Assembly (NCBI GenBank): GCA_964389925.1
Contig: CAYMGE010000011.1
Location: 30,204 to 94,203, forward strand
Direction of reading: 5' to 3'
Length of the DNA stretch: 64,000 nucleotides
Source of the DNA: CALECP01 sp964389925
GTDB lineage: Bacteria > Chloroflexota > Anaerolineae > Promineifilales > Promineifilaceae
Made by a program: the position numbers and the translations under genes
Notes under the pieces: generated by a model
Seen by the model: the letters and a program-made list of their open reading frames with translations, nothing else
Told to the model about the DNA's origin: nothing
The model's database searches: none
Shown here: piece by piece, positions 60,994 to 64,000 of the stretch
Numbering within the stretch: the stretch's first letter is position 1
How the letters are laid out: each line of letters opens with the position of its first letter

Positions 60994-63900
60994 AACAACT
61001 CATCCCTAACTCACGTTACGCACCTCATTCCTAAGTACAAACCAGTAACATGTAAGGTGTCTCAATCGCCTTACATACAATCGATATTAAGGAGAAAGAC
61101 AATGCAAATTCACTCAAATGTAAGTCGCCGCGTGGCTCTTCTGGTCTTTATGACAACCATTTTGGCCTTCACTGTATATTGGGGGGGGCAAGTCGTCACA
61201 GCCTCGGCGACTTCTGAGGTGATGATGGTAAGCGTTGACCCCATCATCACTGTCGTGGAAGGGGCAGGCACCGCCAACGTCCCCATCAGCAATACAACTG
61301 GTAGCCTCATCACCGTCACAGCCTACGCCACCACCGATGACACCGCCACTAGCGGTCTTGATTATGAAGCAGTTAGCTCAACCAGCCTACTCACCGTTGA
61401 AAATAACACCTCTGGCAATATCTCTGTCACCATTCTACCTGATAATTTAGACGAGAACGCTGAAACACTGACGCTCACCCTCACCTACTCTGATGGGGTT
61501 GCCTCTACCTCCCTATCGACCATCATCACCATCACCGATGATGACCCCTCTCCCACACTCACTCTCCCCGCAGCCAGTTCCTTTGCCGAGGAGGACGGTC
61601 AGGCTGCCATCACCGTCACGCTTGCCGTCACTAGCGGTCGTGATGTGACCTTTACCTACAAAACGGTCGTTGGCTCTGCCTCTGCCAGCGACTACGATAC
61701 CATTTCTGAGACAGTCGGTACAATCTCCGCTGGCACAACTAGCGAAACCATCGCGCTCTCGCTAACTGATGATGACGTGTACGAACTGAATGAAGCCTTT
61801 CAGTTTGTTGTCGTGACAGCCACCCACGCTATCGTTCCGACAGGCGGTCTAACTCAGCAGGTAACCATTTTAGACAATGACCCTGCGCCTACATTGAGCG
61901 TGTCGCAAACACAGCTTGTCTCTGAAAGTGCAGGCGAGGTCGCCATCATGGTCGTGTTGAGCGGGACGACAGAGCTAACTGCCACGTTCGATTATGCAAC
62001 TAGCGACATTACTGCACAGGCAGGCACGGACTACACGCAGATCGTCGGCACAGCCAACATTACCGTTGGCATGACCAGTGTGAGTTTGACTGTTCCAATC
62101 TTCCCTGATACGCTCGATGAGCCAGATGAGACGTTTGCCTTTGTGATTAGCAACCCACAGCTGGCTACGCTGGGTGATGCGGTAACTACCACCGTCACCA
62201 TCACCGATGATGACACGGCTCCAACGCTTTCGATGCAATCGGCTACCTCCACCATCGGCGAAGATGACACACAACATGTCGTCGTGGTAGAGCTAGATAA
62301 TCCCAGCAGCTTTGAGGTCACGTTTGACTACGCCACCAGCGACATCAGCGCGACCGCTGGTAGCGACTACACCAGCGCCTCTGGCACTGGCTCTATTGCC
62401 GCCGGCACGCTCTCGACAACGGTCACTATTCCTCTGATAGATGACATGCTCGACGAAGCTGATGAGACGTTTCAACTGACATTGAGCAATGTCAACAACG
62501 CCATTACGGGAACGCTTGTTCATACGGTGACAATCACAGACAACGATGAACCACCAGCCTTGTCTGTTGCTGACCGAAATGTCAACGAAGGTGATGGAAC
62601 TGTTGATGTGATTGTTTCGCTCGATAAGCTGAGTGGTTTGGATGTTTCGTTTGACTATGCGACGGCCGACATCACCGCCACCAGCAGCTCTGACTATCAG
62701 GTAACGACCGGCAGTGCCACCATTTTGGCCGGTCAAACAGCCGTTACGCTAACTGTCGTCATCACCAATGATTCCATCAATGAAAATGCGGAAACATTCT
62801 CCCTAACTGTCACCAATGCACAAAACGCAACTGTTGTAGACGATAGTGGCGAAGTGACAATTATTGATAATGACTCTGAGCCATCGCTATCAGTTAACGA
62901 TCTATCGGTCAATGAAGGGGATGGCACTGTATCTGTGGTGGTTAATCTCAGTGCAGTCAGCGGTTTGGATGTCTCGTTTGATTATGCGACGATGGCTGAT
63001 GGCACTGCCACCGCTGGGGATGACTTTACCGCGACATCTGGCAACACTACCATTCCTGCCGGTCAGCAGTCTACGACCATCAGCATAGATATTCTGCCCG
63101 ACTCGATTGATGAGTCTGATGAGACCTTCTCTTTGTCACTCACGGATTCCACTAATGCAGCTATTAATGTTGATACAAGCATCATCACTATAGTGGATGA
63201 TGATCCAACACCGTCGCTATCAGTTAGTGATCTATCGGTAGATGAAGGAGCTGGGACTGCTTCTGTGGTGGTCAGCCTCAACGCAATCAGCGGTTTGGAT
63301 GTCTCATTTGATTATGCGACGATGGCTGATGGCACTGCCACCGCCGGGAATGACTTTACCGCGACATCTGGCACTATTACTATTCCTGATGGTGAACAAT
63401 CTGCCACCATCACCATAGATATTGTGTCTGACTCGATTGATGAGTCTGATGAGACCTTCTCTTTGCAAATCGACGAGCCTAGCAATGCCATCATTGGTGA
63501 TGGTATTAGCATCCTTACTATTTTGGATGATGATGCGCTCCCGACTCTCTCTGTCAGCGATGAGACGGTCAGTGAAGATGCTGGAACGGTTGAGGTCACT
63601 ATCTCGCTGAATACTGAGAGTGGGCGTGATGTTTCGTTTGATTATGAGACAGTTGATAATTCGGCAACTGCCGGTGAAGACTACACATCCAACACAGGCA
63701 GTGCGACCATCTCTGCTGGCGACACCTCAACCACTGTCTCGATTGCTATTCTCAACGATGACTTAGGCGAGCTAGAAGAATCCTTCCACCTTGAGATCAG
63801 CAATCCTACCCTTGCAACGATAGATAACGACACAGGTGTCATCGCCATCACACCTGACAGCGATAGATTTAAGCTCTATCTACCTATCAGTGCCAAACAG

Positions 63901-64000
63901 TACCATCCATTTGTAAACGGTGGTTTTGAAACAGGTGGTTTTGGTAGTGGTTGGTCGGCAAGTGGTGCGATGGGCGCACAGGTTGTCTCTGTCATTGACA
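60610..64000 (+). repeat. 3.4-kb direct repeat, right copy
   Basis: Same as 51737-55127 over 3391 bp. It runs to the last base of the window, so its true end is unknown. Confidence 0.9.
61102..64000 (+). CDS. Calx-beta surface protein, second copy of A (cut by window end)
   Basis: Same start, RBS (AAGGAG), signal peptide and all eight Calx-beta domains as the gene at 52229; no difference seen over the 2899 bp present. The reading frame continues past the edge within the C-terminal jelly roll. It is either a true recent duplicate behind the kinase gene or a repeat wrongly placed by the assembler. Confidence 0.75.
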   Translation, partial: MQIHSNVSRRVALLVFMTTILAFTVYWGGQVVTASATSEVMMVSVDPIITVVEGAGTANVPISNTTGSLITVTAYATTDDTATSGLDYEAVSSTSLLTVENNTSGNISVTILPDNLDENAETLTLTLTYSDGVASTSLSTIITITDDDPSPTLTLPAASSFAEEDGQAAITVTLAVTSGRDVTFTYKTVVGSASASDYDTISETVGTISAGTTSETIALSLTDDDVYELNEAFQFVVVTATHAIVPTGGLTQQVTILDNDPAPTLSVSQTQLVSESAGEVAIMVVLSGTTELTATFDYATSDITAQAGTDYTQIVGTANITVGMTSVSLTVPIFPDTLDEPDETFAFVISNPQLATLGDAVTTTVTITDDDTAPTLSMQSATSTIGEDDTQHVVVVELDNPSSFEVTFDYATSDISATAGSDYTSASGTGSIAAGTLSTTVTIPLIDDMLDEADETFQLTLSNVNNAITGTLVHTVTITDNDEPPALSVADRNVNEGDGTVDVIVSLDKLSGLDVSFDYATADITATSSSDYQVTTGSATILAGQTAVTLTVVITNDSINENAETFSLTVTNAQNATVVDDSGEVTIIDNDSEPSLSVNDLSVNEGDGTVSVVVNLSAVSGLDVSFDYATMADGTATAGDDFTATSGNTTIPAGQQSTTISIDILPDSIDESDETFSLSLTDSTNAAINVDTSIITIVDDDPTPSLSVSDLSVDEGAGTASVVVSLNAISGLDVSFDYATMADGTATAGNDFTATSGTITIPDGEQSATITIDIVSDSIDESDETFSLQIDEPSNAIIGDGISILTILDDDALPTLSVSDETVSEDAGTVEVTISLNTESGRDVSFDYETVDNSATAGEDYTSNTGSATISAGDTSTTVSIAILNDDLGELEESFHLEISNPTLATIDNDTGVIAITPDSDRFKLYLPISAKQYHPFVNGGFETGGFGSGWSASGAMGAQVVSVID

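Overview
The window looks like accessory and core chromosome of a Chloroflexota bacterium (Anaerolineae/Caldilineae-like). This is inferred, not proven. The clues are medium GC content, very large secreted proteins built from Calx-beta, P-domain, beta-helix, cohesin/dockerin and lyase modules, vWA-FHA proteins, a T-box next to leuS, and a genome-wide 8-bp palindrome (TCGGCCGA; I count about 55 exact copies where about one is expected). No rRNA, CRISPR array, transposase or integrase was recognised. There is one 100-N assembly gap (10879-10978).

Layout. 0-12.4 kb: secreted proteins, namely a haem peroxidase, a three-module PL7 (alginate-lyase-like) protein flanked by LacI-type palindromes, a small helical exported protein, a glycine-zipper/BNR protein and a P-domain/Calx-beta/beta-helix protein interrupted by the gap. 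A frameshifted histidine-kinase remnant lies at 2.2 kb. 12.4-14.5 kb: an OmpR-type two-component pair. 14.5-16.2 kb: a palindrome-free AAA-ATPase + DUF4276 gene pair, probably a defence module. 16.3-19.5 kb: a CotH / DUF4956 / VTC-domain cluster. 19.7-23.6 kb: leuS, a small membrane protein, and a T-box leader that appears to contain a tRNA-Ala gene, with tRNA-Val just upstream. 23.7-33 kb: FkbM methyltransferase, a giant lipoprotein with two SGNH modules (one catalytically dead) plus cohesin/dockerin modules, a methyltransferase, a MoxR ATPase and a HigBA toxin-antitoxin pair on a probable leaderless transcript.

33-64 kb is the most unusual part: a type VII (ESX/Ess-like) secretion locus wired to Ser/Thr phosphorylation. 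It holds an EssC-like three-ATPase motor, a ubiquitin-like (YukD/EsaB) domain fused to FHA, four WXG100-size proteins, three vWA-TM-FHA proteins, two pseudokinases (one with a zinc ribbon, one fused to an extracellular phosphodiester-glycosidase-like domain), two active-looking kinases, a PP2C phosphatase and long Calx-beta surface proteins. The membrane phosphatase (49.7 kb) and the membrane kinase (58.6 kb) carry practically the same extracellular domain, Ala/Gln repeat stalk and calcium-loop tail, so opposing enzymes may read the same outside cue. A working model is that this cue sets the phosphorylation of partners bound by the FHA domains and so gates the EssC motor.

From 60610 to the last base the sequence repeats 51737-55127 without visible difference, and the window stops exactly where two related copies diverge. 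The right end should therefore be treated as a possible repeat-assembly artefact.
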